DNA of 64,000 nucleotides from JACJYC01 sp964558465 (GCA_964558465.1 CAZLEF010000015.1:38244-102243); one strand, 5' to 3'; counted from the stretch's first letter, positions 51,713 through 59,481 are shown. Made by a program: numbers and translations. Notes: generated from the letters alone by a model not told the origin.

Positions 51713-52813
51713 TCACTCTGCAAAATGCATCACCATCAAGGGAATATGCGATTGGAAAACCATTCGTTTGGTAATGCTTTTATGAAAAATGTCTTTCAGA
51801 AACGGGCGGTGTAACCTGCTCATGACCAAAAGTTCGATGCCGTTTTCATCCGCATACCGGTTCAATGCAGACAGGACGTTCTTGCTGTCAATATTGACCA
51901 TGGTAAAATTCACCCCCGGCGCACCGGATTTAAACGCCTGATCAAAACGGAGTTGGTCGACCTGGTAGTCGCTGCCGGAATGGTCATTGATATGAACATA
52001 ATGGATATCAGCGCCAAAAGAACCTGCAAAACCGACCAGATGATCCATCCCCTTCGCGTCCGCGGGATGGTGGTTGCTGGCATATAAAATTTTGCGATAG
52101 GGCGCGTAACGGGCGCCATCCGGCACCAGCAATACCGGGCAATGCGATTTTTGCGCAACATTGGATGAAACGCTGCCAAATATTTTTTCAAGAAAACCGC
52201 CCTCCCCGGTGGTCCCCATTACGATCAGATCAGATTCAAGGGATAAACTGACAATGGCCTCGGAAGGAAACCCGACCAGGACTTCTTTTTCTACCCTCGG
52301 GACTTTGGCTGCCAGGTCTGGTACATTGGCGGGGTCCTGCCGGACAAAGTTGTTCAACAACTCCTTTTTCTCTTCCAACAGCCCGGAAAAGGAGGCGGGG
52401 GCATAAAACGGCGTTTCCGTCCATTCAGGGACAAGCACATGAACCGCTTTGATGTCCGCCTGATAGGCAGTAGCCAGCCTGACTGCATATTCAAACGCGT
52501 TTTTTGAGGTCCGAGAGAAATCGGTCGGCACAACGATTGACTTCAGGATCAAGGATTTGCGTTGTGATAAAAATAAATTTTTGAAAAGGGCCTGCAGTTC
52601 TTCCACGCCCGGTATGATCTTTTGGGAGATCACTTCTCCTTCGATCACCAGTGCCGGGATTCCGCTGATACCGTAGTGCATGAGTTGATCCACCTCATAG
52701 ACTTCCTCTATGGCGATATCCAGTTTCAGGTTTTTGAGGGCCTTCTGAACATTCTCTTTCAGAAGTTCAGATTTGCTGTAGCCTTCAACTCCAAGTACCT
52801 TGATCGCATTCAT
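51713..52813 (-). CDS. Fusion of a Cys-less thioredoxin-like domain and a tandem universal stress protein
   Basis: 366 aa from the ATG at 52813 (MNAIKVLGVEGYSKSELL). Residues 1-80 look like a small thioredoxin-fold protein (MTH895/redox-active disulfide type: GISGIPALVIEGEV near residue 50), but where CxxC should be there is GYSKSE, so it cannot be redox-active. Residues about 90-366 carry two UspA domains (SIVVPTDFSRTSKNAFEYA; ATP loop VMGTTGEGGFLEKIFGSVSSNVA). The architecture is unusual. Divergent from the haem-PAS kinase with a shared control region. Confidence 0.8.
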   Translation of the reverse strand: MNAIKVLGVEGYSKSELLKENVQKALKNLKLDIAIEEVYEVDQLMHYGISGIPALVIEGEVISQKIIPGVEELQALFKNLFLSQRKSLILKSIVVPTDFSRTSKNAFEYAVRLATAYQADIKAVHVLVPEWTETPFYAPASFSGLLEEKKELLNNFVRQDPANVPDLAAKVPRVEKEVLVGFPSEAIVSLSLESDLIVMGTTGEGGFLEKIFGSVSSNVAQKSHCPVLLVPDGARYAPYRKILYASNHHPADAKGMDHLVGFAGSFGADIHYVHINDHSGSDYQVDQLRFDQAFKSGAPGVNFTMVNIDSKNVLSALNRYADENGIELLVMSRLHRPFLKDIFHKSITKRMVFQSHIPLMVMHFAE

Positions 52814-52861
52814 ACTTATTCCCAGCATCGAGTTTTACTAATTTGAGTTTTGATTTCAGTG

Positions 52862-52931
52862 CAAAATCAGGCTAAACGGGAATATAAGGGATGACTTTTA
52901 TCATCGGGCATTTGTGATTTTTGTACATTTG
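52862..52931. promoter_or_regulatory. Divergent promoter with FNR/CRP-like box (USP fusion / FixL-like kinase)
   Basis: Perfect box TGACTTTTATCA at 52892-52903, with a degenerate TGATTTTTGTAC at 52915-52926. Plus side: canonical -7 TACATTTG at 52924-52931, TTTG 30.5 bp from the box centre. Minus side: TGATTTTG (52869-52862), TTTG 32.5 bp from the same centre. One box could thus serve both directions. Confidence 0.6.
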
Positions 52932-52979
52932 GACATTTCCGGTCAACCCTTTAACTTTATCGGCTGAAAAAAACAGTTT

Positions 52980-54281
52980 TTGAGCAAAACAGACAAATCC
53001 ATCAGAAAGAGCGACGCGGAACTGCGCCTGAAGGCCGTTATTGATACGGCAATTGACGGGATCATCACCATTGATGAACGGGGCATGGTTGAAACGATCA
53101 ACCCCGCCGCAGCCCGGTTATTTGGTTATACAGCCAGGGAGGTGGTGGGAAACAATATCAATATGCTCATGCCCCAACCCTATCACAGTGAACACGATCA
53201 GTATATTCAGCGGTACCTTGAATCGGGCAAACCCCGGATCATCGGCATCGGAAGGGAAGTAGAAGGCAAACGCAAGGATGGTACCGTTTTTCCGCTCCGG
53301 CTTGCGGTCAGCGAGGTGTTCCTCCAGGGTCAGAGGATTTTTACAGGCATCATTCACGATCTGACCGATTTCAGGGCTGCAAAAGAGAAAATCCTGAAAC
53401 TCAACCACGCGCTGGAAGAGCAAAATGCCGAGCTCGACAGAAAAGTTCGGGAAAGGACCGAAAAACTGGCCAAAGTGGTGGACCAACTGCTCTTCACCAA
53501 TAAACAACTGGAAAAGGAGATCTACGAACGCCAGGCGATTGAACAGGCCCTCAGGGAAAGTGAAGTGGAACTGAAAGAAGCCCTGGACAAAGAAAAAGAG
53601 CTGAGTGAGTTGAAAAGCCGGTTTGTGAGCATGGCCTCCCACGAATTTCGCACCCCGCTGAGTACCATTCTTTCCTCCCTTGAGCTGGTTGAAATGCTCA
53701 AAGATGAAATCCACGAGGGCAAACGGGAAAAACATATTGGCCGGATCAAAAATGCCGTCAGCCACCTGACAAGCATCCTCACCGATTTTCTTTCCCTCAG
53801 CCGCCTGGAAGAAGGCAAGATCGAATTGCAGCCGCAGTTTTTTAATTTCGGGGAGTTTTGCATGGACGTCGTGGATGAGATCCGCGGTCAACTCAAACCC
53901 GGGCAAACCCTGGACTACGCCGGCCAGAATGACGACCGGGAAGTCTTCCTCGATAAACATTCACTGCGCCATATCCTTTCCAACCTGCTGGTCAATGCAA
54001 TCAAATATTCGGGTGAAGGCCTTCCGGTGGAATGCCGGACTGCCATTTCCGGCAGCCAGATTAAAATTGAAGTCCAGGACCATGGTATCGGCATCCCGCC
54101 TGAAGATCAAAAGTATCTTTTTACCCGGTTTTTCAGGGCCAATAATGTGGAAAATATCAAAGGAACCGGCCTGGGTTTGCACATTGTGCGGCGTTATCTG
54201 GACTTGATGCAGGGAGAAATTAGTTTTGAAAGTCAACTGGGCGTTGGAACCCATTTTACTGTGATCATACCCATTAAATAA
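52980..54281 (+). CDS. FixL-like PAS sensor histidine kinase
   Basis: 433 aa from TTG, no membrane segment. The PAS domain (about 13-130) matches the haem-PAS of FixL: SEHDQYIQRY then RIIGIGREV and KRKDGTVFPLRL. H72 falls at the proximal haem ligand (BjFixL H200), R78 at R206, and R92 at R220, the O2-signalling Arg; H214 is Arg (R86). A coiled coil (about 130-205) leads to HisKA (MASHEFRTPLS) and HATPase (NLLVNAIKYSG, DHGIGI, GTGLGL). Likely a cytosolic oxygen sensor. It is 5 bp before the REC-CRP 2 gene, its presumed partner. Confidence 0.8.
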   Translation: MSKTDKSIRKSDAELRLKAVIDTAIDGIITIDERGMVETINPAAARLFGYTAREVVGNNINMLMPQPYHSEHDQYIQRYLESGKPRIIGIGREVEGKRKDGTVFPLRLAVSEVFLQGQRIFTGIIHDLTDFRAAKEKILKLNHALEEQNAELDRKVRERTEKLAKVVDQLLFTNKQLEKEIYERQAIEQALRESEVELKEALDKEKELSELKSRFVSMASHEFRTPLSTILSSLELVEMLKDEIHEGKREKHIGRIKNAVSHLTSILTDFLSLSRLEEGKIELQPQFFNFGEFCMDVVDEIRGQLKPGQTLDYAGQNDDREVFLDKHSLRHILSNLLVNAIKYSGEGLPVECRTAISGSQIKIEVQDHGIGIPPEDQKYLFTRFFRANNVENIKGTGLGLHIVRRYLDLMQGEISFESQLGVGTHFTVIIPIK

Positions 54282-54286
54282 AATTT

Positions 54287-55330
54287 ATGAAACGCATTCT
54301 GATCATTGAAGACAACGAAGAGGTACGGGAAAATATCGAAGAAATCCTCGGCTTATACGGTTTTGAAACGGAAGGCGCCGAAAACGGGAAGGTCGGCGTT
54401 CAGAAAGCGCTGAACAGACCCCCCGATCTTATACTCTGCGACATCATGATGCCCGAACTGGACGGCTTCGGCGTTTTGAATATCCTCAGCAAAAAACCGG
54501 CCACTTCCGACGTGCCGTTCATCTTCCTCACCGCTAAATCCGAAAAAGATGATTTTCGCCGGGGGATGAACCTCGGTGCAGACGACTACCTGACCAAACC
54601 TTTTTACAAAGATGAATTGCTGCAGGTGATCGAAACCCGCCTCCAGAAAAATGACCGCCTGAAGAAAACTTTTGATAAAACTTCGGAAGGTCTTTCCACA
54701 TTCATCGACCAGGCCAGGGGGCACGAAGAACTCAAAAAACTGTCGCGCGAAAAAAAGATCAAATCGGTCCGGAAAAAAGAACTGGTTTTTTCCGAAGGCG
54801 ATTATGCGCGTTATCTCCATTTTGTCAATTCCGGCAAGATCAAGCTGTTCAAAACCAACGAATTTGGCAAGGAATATATCATTACCATCTGCAAAGAAGG
54901 CGACTTTCTCGGCTACACCCCTTTGCTGACCGGCGAAGGATATCCCTATTCGGCCGCCGCTATGGAGGACAGCGAAGTCAGCCTCATTCCCAAAGAAGAT
55001 TTTCTCAATCTGATCCACGCCAACCGGGACGTAGCCTCCAGGTTTATCAAAATCCTGGCGGATAATATCGCCGAAAAAGAAGAACAACTCCTCCAGCTTG
55101 CCTACAATTCAATCCGCAAAAGGGTGGCCGACGCATTGCTCCAATTGTACGAAAAAGAAGGATCCAAAGAAATCCATATCAATCGGGAAGACCTGTCCCA
55201 TATCGTAGGTACCGCCAAGGAAAGTGTTATCCGGATGCTGACCGAGTTTAAAAATGACGGGTACATCGATATCCGCGACGGGGTCATTTTTATCGCGCAG
55301 GCTGATAAATTGAGGAATATGCCGGGGTGA
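54287..55330 (+). CDS. Response regulator: receiver fused to CRP/FNR module (REC-CRP 2)
   Basis: 347 aa. Receiver about 1-120 with D52 in LILCDIMMPELDG; CAP_ED domain about 150-270; Crp-type HTH at the end, recognition helix in GTAKESVIRMLTEF with Glu and Arg conserved for TGA half-site contact. Strongly similar to REC-CRP 1 throughout. No FNR-type Cys cluster. In Rhizobiales the FixL signal passes to FixJ and then FixK; here FixJ-like receiver and FixK-like DNA-binding function lie in one protein. Probable regulator of the TGAY-N4-RTCA boxes. Confidence 0.85.
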   Translation: MKRILIIEDNEEVRENIEEILGLYGFETEGAENGKVGVQKALNRPPDLILCDIMMPELDGFGVLNILSKKPATSDVPFIFLTAKSEKDDFRRGMNLGADDYLTKPFYKDELLQVIETRLQKNDRLKKTFDKTSEGLSTFIDQARGHEELKKLSREKKIKSVRKKELVFSEGDYARYLHFVNSGKIKLFKTNEFGKEYIITICKEGDFLGYTPLLTGEGYPYSAAAMEDSEVSLIPKEDFLNLIHANRDVASRFIKILADNIAEKEEQLLQLAYNSIRKRVADALLQLYEKEGSKEIHINREDLSHIVGTAKESVIRMLTEFKNDGYIDIRDGVIFIAQADKLRNMPG

Positions 55331-55379
55331 ATTTAGTCCGGCAGTCCGTGAGGAATTGTCCAAAGGACCCCTTTGGGGA

Positions 55380-55500
55380 AGAACTGAGGAATTGAAGAAT
55401 TGAGGAACTGTTGTTGATTTGAGGAATCGTCCCAATCGAATCAATCGGATCAATCGACCACGCCGCGGCGTGGCGAATCAATCGAATCAATCCAAACAAT
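55380..55500. repeat. gaggaattg / aatcgaatc repeats with CCACGCC palindrome
   Basis: gaagaattgaggaactg, then caatcgaatcaatcgga, palindrome CCACGCCGCGGCGTGG at 55458-55473, then aatcaatcgaatcaatcc, in the convergent space between REC-CRP 2 and the CGNR gene. Confidence 0.7.
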
Positions 55501-55502
55501 CT

Positions 55503-56111
55503 CTATTCCCCTTTCTTCCTCCGGTAATAATAATTCCGCGCCTTGACCTGGCTGCCGCAGGTTTGCATGTCGCACCACCGCCGGGTTCCGTTTTTTGAAC
55601 TATCCAGGAATAGCCAGCCGCAGGCGTCGCAGCTTTTAACCCGGTCCAGCCGGTCGCTCAGCAACAGTGTTTCCGCCGACAACAATACCGCCCAGGTTGT
55701 CCGGTCGGGATGTAATTCTTTTCTCGGAAAATGACGGAACAAACCTCCCTCATTCCACCCGATCTCCGAATAGGAATAGGCGTCCAGCAGCAGGCCGTTG
55801 AAATATTTGAGGCGCTCCTGCCGGATCGACCGGTTTTCAATCCAGTCACGGAAAACCAGGTAAACCGATTCCCGGGCTTTTTGGGCATATTGCAGTGAAT
55901 GGCCCGATTGGTCGACCGAAACCCTGAACAGCATGGCCGCTTCCGCCGGCGTTAATAATCCCGCCCGCTGCGACCACATCACAAGGCTTTCAAAAGAATC
56001 CAGGTAATCCCTGAAATTTTCAGGGTTTTTGCGGTCGCTGACCGTGTTTACAAAATCCAGAGCCAGCCAACCTCCTACCATTGAGATCTCCAGTATTTTA
56101 TTGAGCATCAA
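55503..56111 (-). CDS. CGNR zinc-finger / ABATE-domain regulator
   Basis: 202 aa. The N-terminal ABATE-like domain begins GGWLALDFVNTV. The C-terminal zinc finger is CDACGWLFLDSSKNGTRRWCD followed by CGSQVKAR, a variant of the CGNR signature (CGSQ). Proteins of this type are probable DNA-binding regulators found in actinobacteria and others. The divergent intergenic region contains two direct repeats that might be its operator. Confidence 0.8.
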   Translation of the reverse strand: MMLNKILEISMVGGWLALDFVNTVSDRKNPENFRDYLDSFESLVMWSQRAGLLTPAEAAMLFRVSVDQSGHSLQYAQKARESVYLVFRDWIENRSIRQERLKYFNGLLLDAYSYSEIGWNEGGLFRHFPRKELHPDRTTWAVLLSAETLLLSDRLDRVKSCDACGWLFLDSSKNGTRRWCDMQTCGSQVKARNYYYRRKKGE

Positions 56112-56127
56112 TTTTTACCTTTAAAAC

Positions 56128-56183
56128 TTGATTTAGTGGTAATAATGATTTAATTTTACCGCTTAATTTGATTTTGGTGGTAA
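56128..56183. promoter_or_regulatory. Direct repeats TTGATTTnnGTGGTAA between divergent genes
   Basis: TTGATTTAGTGGTAA (56128-56142) and TTGATTTTGGTGGTAA (56168-56183), 40 bp apart, plus TTTTACC elements in the opposite orientation. Candidate operator for the CGNR regulator. Confidence 0.45.
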
Positions 56184-56223
56184 AAATAAGATTTATTCTG
56201 TTCATAAACTCAATCACTTTAAC

Positions 56224-56994
56224 ATGATCACCCGATTCTGGCACGGCACAACACGGGCCGCTGACGCCGAAACCTATCGCCGGTACGTAGAAGAAACCGG
56301 CATCAAAGGACTTTTGCTTACTCCGGGATGCCTTGGGGCTCAAATCTGGCAACGGGAGGAAGGGAACACTTCCCATATCTGGACCGTTTCATGGTGGAGC
56401 GACCTGAACAGCATACGGGGCTTTGCAGGTGAAACGATCGAAAAAGCCCGGTACTATGACGACGACAAACGCTTTTTGCTGGCGTTCGAACCGGAGGTCA
56501 AACATGCAAGGTGTTATGAATATCCGGCCGGGAACGAAAAGCTGGCAGCCTTGACCCTGAAATTTAAAGAGATCTATGAAGGCGACCCCTGGTACGGCGA
56601 CAGTTTCAGGAAGATTACCGGAGAAATCTCACCCGAAAGGGCGCTGAGCCTGGAAAAAAGCCATCATTCCATTATCCAGATCGTCTGGCATATGATCTTT
56701 TGGCGCCGTCCGCTCCTCGAACGCCTGAAGGGTAACCTGGATTTTAAGGCAACCGTGAACGACCCTGAAAACTGGTCCAAAAACCGGATCTTTAAACCGG
56801 AGGATTGGCCCGCCACCCTGGAAGCCTTTGACCGCCAACACGCAGGGTTGCTTGTTTTATTGGGGGCTCAAAAGGATGAATTCCTGGAAACCGAATACCG
56901 GGACGGCCGGTCAGTGGAACGACTGGTCGAAGGGGTGATCCAACACGATTTATACCACCTGGGGCAAATTGCGCTGCTGGGGAGTAAGGGGTGA
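56224..56994 (+). CDS. ABM-like / DinB-like fusion protein
   Basis: 256 aa, soluble. The first 90 residues resemble an antibiotic-biosynthesis-monooxygenase (dimeric alpha/beta barrel) domain: MITRFWHGTTRAADAETY, then LLLTPGCLGAQIW and HIWTVSWWSDL. Residues about 105-256 are a DinB/YfiT-like four-helix bundle with His in HSIIQIVWHMIFW and IQHDLYHLGQI, the metal-binding triad. Each domain is common alone; the fusion is not. Function unknown, perhaps thiol transfer or detoxification. Divergent from the CGNR gene. Confidence 0.7.
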   Translation: MITRFWHGTTRAADAETYRRYVEETGIKGLLLTPGCLGAQIWQREEGNTSHIWTVSWWSDLNSIRGFAGETIEKARYYDDDKRFLLAFEPEVKHARCYEYPAGNEKLAALTLKFKEIYEGDPWYGDSFRKITGEISPERALSLEKSHHSIIQIVWHMIFWRRPLLERLKGNLDFKATVNDPENWSKNRIFKPEDWPATLEAFDRQHAGLLVLLGAQKDEFLETEYRDGRSVERLVEGVIQHDLYHLGQIALLGSKG

Positions 56995-56999
56995 GTTGG

Positions 57000-57095
57000 C
57001 AGTCCGCAGTCTTCAGTTGGCAGTCGGCAGTCCAGTTGCAGACTGTAGACTGCCAACTGAAGACTGCAGACTGCAGACTGCAGACTGAAGACTAA
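57000..57095. repeat. tgcagactg / cagtcggcag repeats
   Basis: gcagtcttcagttggcagtcggcagtcc then its near-complement gactgccaactgaagactgcagactgcagactgcag, an interrupted inverted repeat in the convergent gap. Confidence 0.65.
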
Positions 57096-57107
57096 CTAAC
57101 CACCGCC

Positions 57108-57623
57108 TCAAGGTGTAATCCCGCTCATGGCGACCGCCTCCCGGTTCAGGATTTCTTTCATTTCATCCTGCAAAATTCCGCCCTTTTTGATCCAGACATA
57201 GATCAACCGGCCGAAATGCATGTCCATATAATCGGCGGTGGCTTCAAATGGAGTGGTATAATGGGGCGGCGGGTGGATGTCCGACCCGCAACTCAGGACG
57301 TGCAGGGTTTTACCCGCCATTTTCCGACCCAGGTCTTTGCGGACGGTGACCAGATCGCTCCATCGGTCCAGAAAGGTTTTTAATTGAGCGCTCATCGTAT
57401 ACCAGTACACAGGAGTGGCCAGTATCCACTGGTCGAAGGAAAGCAAATACTCGATCAGTTCGATGAATTGATCATGCTCATGGCGGTGTTCGTAATCGTA
57501 ATAAGCAATATTGTATTCGGACAGATTGATCAGCGGGCAACCCAATTGCTCCGCAAGAAAAGCGGCTGCGGTATGGGTATGACCGGGTGTCCTTGAACTG
57601 CCTAATATAATAACAGGACGCAT
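57108..57623 (-). CDS. NADPH-dependent FMN reductase / flavodoxin-like protein
   Basis: 171 aa. The start IILGSSRTPGHTHTAAAFLAEQL is the phosphate-binding loop of the NADPH-dependent FMN reductase family. LLSFDQWILATPVYWYTMSAQLKTFLDRW is the conserved middle segment contacting FMN. Probably a cytoplasmic quinone or flavin reductase. Monocistronic. Confidence 0.8.
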   Translation of the reverse strand: MRPVIILGSSRTPGHTHTAAAFLAEQLGCPLINLSEYNIAYYDYEHRHEHDQFIELIEYLLSFDQWILATPVYWYTMSAQLKTFLDRWSDLVTVRKDLGRKMAGKTLHVLSCGSDIHPPPHYTTPFEATADYMDMHFGRLIYVWIKKGGILQDEMKEILNREAVAMSGITP

Positions 57624-57770
57624 AGTTGACCCTGGAATAAATGAAAGTGAAAAAATGAATCGTGGCTAAGGTAACACAAAACTGCAAGGATTGGTTCATG
57701 CCAGGATCTGTCGGGGCGCAGTATAAAACCAAAATTGCAGGGAATTAATGTCAATTCCGGGATCATCGTT

Positions 57771-57778
57771 TAAATTTG
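57771..57778 (+). promoter_or_regulatory. -7 element of the TPR gene
   Basis: TAAATTTG matches TAnnTTTG and places the transcript start near 57784, which favours the ATG at 57802 over that at 57748. Confidence 0.5.
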
Positions 57779-57801
57779 TTGGAAACAACCTGGAGACATC
57801 C

Positions 57802-59481
57802 ATGACTTTCATTCAAAAGGCGCTGCAATTTTTCCGGCAAATCCCCGCTTCTTTCCTCAACAGCCGGTGGTGGTCCCGGGCAAAAAAATGGTTGAATAGG
57901 TTCAGCATAACCAGGCTGGAAGCCGGTTTGGCCACTGTTGTATCTTTATTATTCCGCCTGGGCGCCTTGGCGTTGATCTTGGGTTTTGTGGTGATGCTCT
58001 GGAAAATTTTCAAAAACGAAGGGTACACCATCGAGTCGTTCAACGTGTGCCAGCCGCTTGTACAACAAGGGTACGACGGAGTGGTGGTGGCCAGACATCT
58101 GCAGGACGAGGTTGAGCGGGTGAAAAAAATTGCCGCTTCCGTCAAGGAGGACTCCGTTAAAATGACCGGAGGAGAAGAACCCGAACTCAATGTGGCCGTG
58201 CTGGGTGTAGGTTTTTCACTGAAAAGCATCGGTTACCACCTTCGCGATCTGCTGGGCAGGAAAAACAACCTGATCCGCGGCGAGATAACGCGCGTCGACA
58301 GCACCCTGGGCCTGACCCTCCGGATGACCGGTTACGAACCCCGGACTTTCATGGAAGACCTTTCAAAAGGCGAACGGCGGGCTGTCAGCCGTCTCCTTCG
58401 GCAGGCGGCAGAGGCTATTCTGGGCAATACCGACCCTTACCGGCTGGCCATTTACCATACGCGGCAGATGCAGTTTGAGGAAGGCCTGAACGTCGTCCGC
58501 AATATGTTCCGGGAGCGACCCGGCGAACGGCACTGGGCTATGATGGCCTGGGGCGCCATCCTGGAGGATCAGGGCGAAACCGAAGCGGCCGCCTCTAAAT
58601 TCAGGGAATCCATCCGGTACAAACCCGATTTTGCCCTGCCTTATATGCGCCTGGCTACCTGCCTGCAACAAATGGATAAAGCCGAAGAAGCCGCGCCCTT
58701 GATCGAAAAAGCAATGGCTCTGAACCCTAAAGAGATTTGGTACCTCAATGCCTATGCATTCGCACTGAACAAGCTGAAGCGGTTCGACGAAGCCGACCGC
58801 GCCATGGAGCGGATGCTGGCGTCAGGGGAAATGGAAGAAATGCACCCCGTCTGGTTGCTCAACTGGGCGGAAATGAAATCCAACCGGGGGGACGAGGAAG
58901 GCGCCAAAAAGGCCTTATCCGAATCGATCGCCCTTTCCGACCCCCAAAGCCTGGAAAACGCCCTTTCAAGGCTCTTCCTGGGGCTGGTGAACAACGATAC
59001 CCAAGCCGTCGCCCTGGCTGCCAGAGAGGCCCTCGCGATGGAACCCAACAACGGATTCGCCAGGCAGGCTGTGATGCGCTCCCATTTTTTGAAAAAAGAA
59101 TACGCCAGGGTCATCGAACTCGCCCTGCAGGTCCGGCCTCATCCCGAAAACCAGAACCACCTGCAATCCATTTTTAACCTGGCCGCCATGTCCTTTAATT
59201 TTACCGGCCGGCACGACTCGGCTTTTGTGTACGCACAGCGGTCTATTTTGGAAAATCCGGCCATGGGAACCCCTTATTCTACCCTGGCCGAAACCTATGC
59301 TTTCACCGGCGACGAACGCAATTTTTTCCACTACCTGGAAGTCGCCTTCCAAAAGGGGATGCTGATTTCCGTTATCGGCCCAAAAGAAGAACCCTATATC
59401 CGGTTTCAAAACCACCCGGAATACCTGGCTTTGCTGAAAAAATATTCCAACCGCGATTCAATCTCCTCAGATCCTCAATAA
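57802..59481 (+). CDS. Membrane-anchored TPR protein
   Basis: 559 aa from the ATG at 57802 (MTFIQKALQFFRQ). A single membrane helix lies near 50-75 (TVVSLLFRLGALALILGFVVML). The rest is helical, with tetratricopeptide repeats clear from about 230 on (RKPDFALPYMRLATCLQQMDKAEEAAPLIEKAMALNPKE in sense, W/L/G/Y/A/F/A/P pattern). Likely a scaffold. The gene overlaps the next by one base (TAATG), so the two are co-translated. Confidence 0.7.
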   Translation: MTFIQKALQFFRQIPASFLNSRWWSRAKKWLNRFSITRLEAGLATVVSLLFRLGALALILGFVVMLWKIFKNEGYTIESFNVCQPLVQQGYDGVVVARHLQDEVERVKKIAASVKEDSVKMTGGEEPELNVAVLGVGFSLKSIGYHLRDLLGRKNNLIRGEITRVDSTLGLTLRMTGYEPRTFMEDLSKGERRAVSRLLRQAAEAILGNTDPYRLAIYHTRQMQFEEGLNVVRNMFRERPGERHWAMMAWGAILEDQGETEAAASKFRESIRYKPDFALPYMRLATCLQQMDKAEEAAPLIEKAMALNPKEIWYLNAYAFALNKLKRFDEADRAMERMLASGEMEEMHPVWLLNWAEMKSNRGDEEGAKKALSESIALSDPQSLENALSRLFLGLVNNDTQAVALAAREALAMEPNNGFARQAVMRSHFLKKEYARVIELALQVRPHPENQNHLQSIFNLAAMSFNFTGRHDSAFVYAQRSILENPAMGTPYSTLAETYAFTGDERNFFHYLEVAFQKGMLISVIGPKEEPYIRFQNHPEYLALLKKYSNRDSISSDPQ

